64,000 bases of DNA. It comes from CAWCQC01 sp963819905 (lineage in GTDB: Bacteria > Actinomycetota > Thermoleophilia > Gaiellales > Gaiellaceae). Position 1 is the stretch's first letter. Every line of letters begins with the position of its first letter. Under the pieces are notes generated by a model. It was not told where the DNA came from and did no database searches. It saw only the letters and a program-made list of their open reading frames with translations. The translations under genes were made by a program, and so were the position numbers. Of this stretch, positions 63,246 to 64,000 are shown piece by piece. Location of the stretch: positions 124,001-188,000 of the forward strand of contig CAWFXP010000007.1 of NCBI GenBank assembly GCA_963819905.1. Reading direction: 5' to 3'.

Positions 63246-64000
63246 GCAGGATCCCGCGCGCGATCAGATCTCGGTGGATCTCGGACGTGCCCTCCCAGAT
63301 CCGCTCGACGCGCGCGTCGCGCCAGAGTCGCTCCATGACGAACTCGGTCGAGAGGCCCATGCCGCCGAAGATCTGCACGCCGTTGTCCGCGGCTCGGCCG
63401 ATCATCTCCGAGGCGTAGAGGTTCGCGATCGAGGCGTCCTCGGCCGTGAGCGTGCCCTGGTCGAGCTTCCAGGCCGCCTCCAGCGTCAGCAGCTCCGCCG
63501 CCTTCAGCTCGACGCGCATGTCCGCGAGCTTGAAGCCTGTCCCCTGAAACTCGCCGATCGGCCGGCCGAAGGCGCGTCGCGTGCGTGCCCAGTCGGCCGC
63601 CAGCTCGAGGATCAGGCGGGCGCGGCCGACGCACATGGCAGCGAGCATCACACGGCCCGAGTAGAGCCACTCCTTCGCGAAGTCGAACCCGTGGCCTTCC
63701 TGGCCCAGGATGTTGCGGTCGGGTACGCGCACGTCGTTGAACGTGAGGACGTGGGCGTTGTAGCCGCGCGTGCCGACGACGCCGACGCGGGAGACGGTGA
63801 TGCCCGGCAGGTCCTTGTCGACGAGGAAGCAGGTGATCCGCGGCCGGGGGCCGCGCGGGGTCTCGTCCGTGCCGGTGACCGCGATGAGGAGGACGAAGTC
63901 GGCGTGGTCGGCTTCGCTGATGAACTGCTTGGTGCCGTTGACGACCCAGTCGTCGCCGTCCCGGACAGCCCGCGTTCGGATGCCGCGAGCGTCCGATCCC
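63235..64000 (-). CDS. Acyl-CoA dehydrogenase, N-terminus beyond the right edge
   Basis: C-terminal ~255 residues of a FAD-dependent acyl-CoA dehydrogenase. WVVNGTKQFISEADHADFVL and TVSRVGVVGTRGYNAHVLTF belong to the beta-barrel. The C-terminal helical domain has AFGRPIGEFQGTGFKLADMR, IFGGMGLSTEFVMERLWRDA and RIWEGTSEIHRDLIARGIL, the last containing the family's catalytic glutamate and FAD contact. It is upstream of and overlapping the acyl-CoA synthetase, suggesting a shared carboxylic or branched-chain acid catabolic operon. Confidence 0.93.
   Translation of the reverse strand, partial: GSDARGIRTRAVRDGDDWVVNGTKQFISEADHADFVLLIAVTGTDETPRGPRPRITCFLVDKDLPGITVSRVGVVGTRGYNAHVLTFNDVRVPDRNILGQEGHGFDFAKEWLYSGRVMLAAMCVGRARLILELAADWARTRRAFGRPIGEFQGTGFKLADMRVELKAAELLTLEAAWKLDQGTLTAEDASIANLYASEMIGRAADNGVQIFGGMGLSTEFVMERLWRDARVERIWEGTSEIHRDLIARGILRGG

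Noticed and set aside
1..64000. tRNA genes, CRISPR arrays, insertion sequences, prophage
   Set aside because: No tRNA TPsiC-like cloverleaf, repeat-spacer array, transposase or phage gene was seen on reading both strands; short tRNAs could still be missed by eye.

Overview
The window is high-GC DNA with mostly ATG/GTG starts, many ATGA/GTGA stop-start overlaps and promoter-like TTGACN-N17-TANNNT sequences. The gene content (PucR-type regulator, PPOX-class protein, DUF5939 cyclase, UdgX-like uracil-DNA glycosylase, rpsF-ssb-rpsR-rplI-dnaB cluster) fits an actinobacterium, probably of the deep-branching Thermoleophilia type. The lineage is inferred, because no rRNA or tRNA is present. I see no insertion sequence, prophage, CRISPR array, tRNA or replication origin.

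Layout. (1) 1-7.6 kb, minus: a nitrogen-assimilation operon with a GAF/PucR-type regulator, a GlnT/GMAS-like glutamine synthetase, a class II amidotransferase, a fused GXGXG plus FMN glutamate-synthase protein, and a GltD-like flavoprotein running off the left edge. (2) 7.8-15.4 kb: an aldose epimerase, then an NAD-linked formate dehydrogenase locus. Its catalytic subunit reads through an in-frame UGA as selenocysteine, with a SECIS hairpin directly after it. The alpha subunit is split over two genes in permuted order around a NuoE-NuoF fusion. fdhD and mobA follow. (3) 15.5-24 kb: a secreted hydrolase, purA, dnaB, the rplI-rpsR-ssb-rpsF group, a diiron R2-like protein, a zinc-ribbon/PAS protein and a 1-Cys peroxiredoxin. 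(4) 24-35.7 kb: signalling and stress genes, including two divergent class III cyclases, a stand-alone cNMP-binding protein, a UbiB-like kinase, universal stress proteins (one a Usp-Usp-Rieske fusion), an MBL-fold protein and a secreted DUF1996 protein. (5) 35.8-58 kb: a complete Wzx/Wzy-type exopolysaccharide locus on two converging transcripts. It has a deacetylase, a secreted beta-propeller protein, three GT4-like glycosyltransferases, a Wzz/BY-kinase-like protein, a Wzy-like ligase/polymerase, a flippase, a priming glycosylphosphotransferase, four sulfotransferases and four P-loop kinase-like proteins. Two of those four carry an uncharacterised N-terminal domain with a YCHWKSN motif. (6) 58.2-64 kb: housekeeping and accessory genes (phosphoesterase, BON protein, nucleotidyltransferase, small proteins, UdgX-like glycosylase, NDP-forming acyl-CoA synthetase, acyl-CoA dehydrogenase cut by the right edge).

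Data quality. Almost every gene between 36.8 and 57 kb needs one or more one-base frame corrections, while 6-36 kb is clean. Single corrections are also needed at about 5.58, 60.93 and 63.16 kb. Where I could judge the size of the indel (for example an extra G in a GGG run near 38.81 kb), it looks like consensus error rather than gene decay. Frameshifted genes are therefore given as single CDS spanning all their frames, with the breakpoints stated.

How the parts work together. Region 1 would make glutamine, or a gamma-glutamyl amide, and transfer its nitrogen. Region 2 would oxidise formate to CO2 and pass electrons to NAD+. Region 5 would build, probably sulfate, flip, polymerise and export a surface polysaccharide. 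The clearest points of novelty are the permuted split Sec-formate dehydrogenase, the YCHWKSN/P-loop kinase family inside the polysaccharide locus, the HTH-like segment inside the Wzz/kinase protein, and the structured or peptide-encoding leaders in front of two polysaccharide transcripts.
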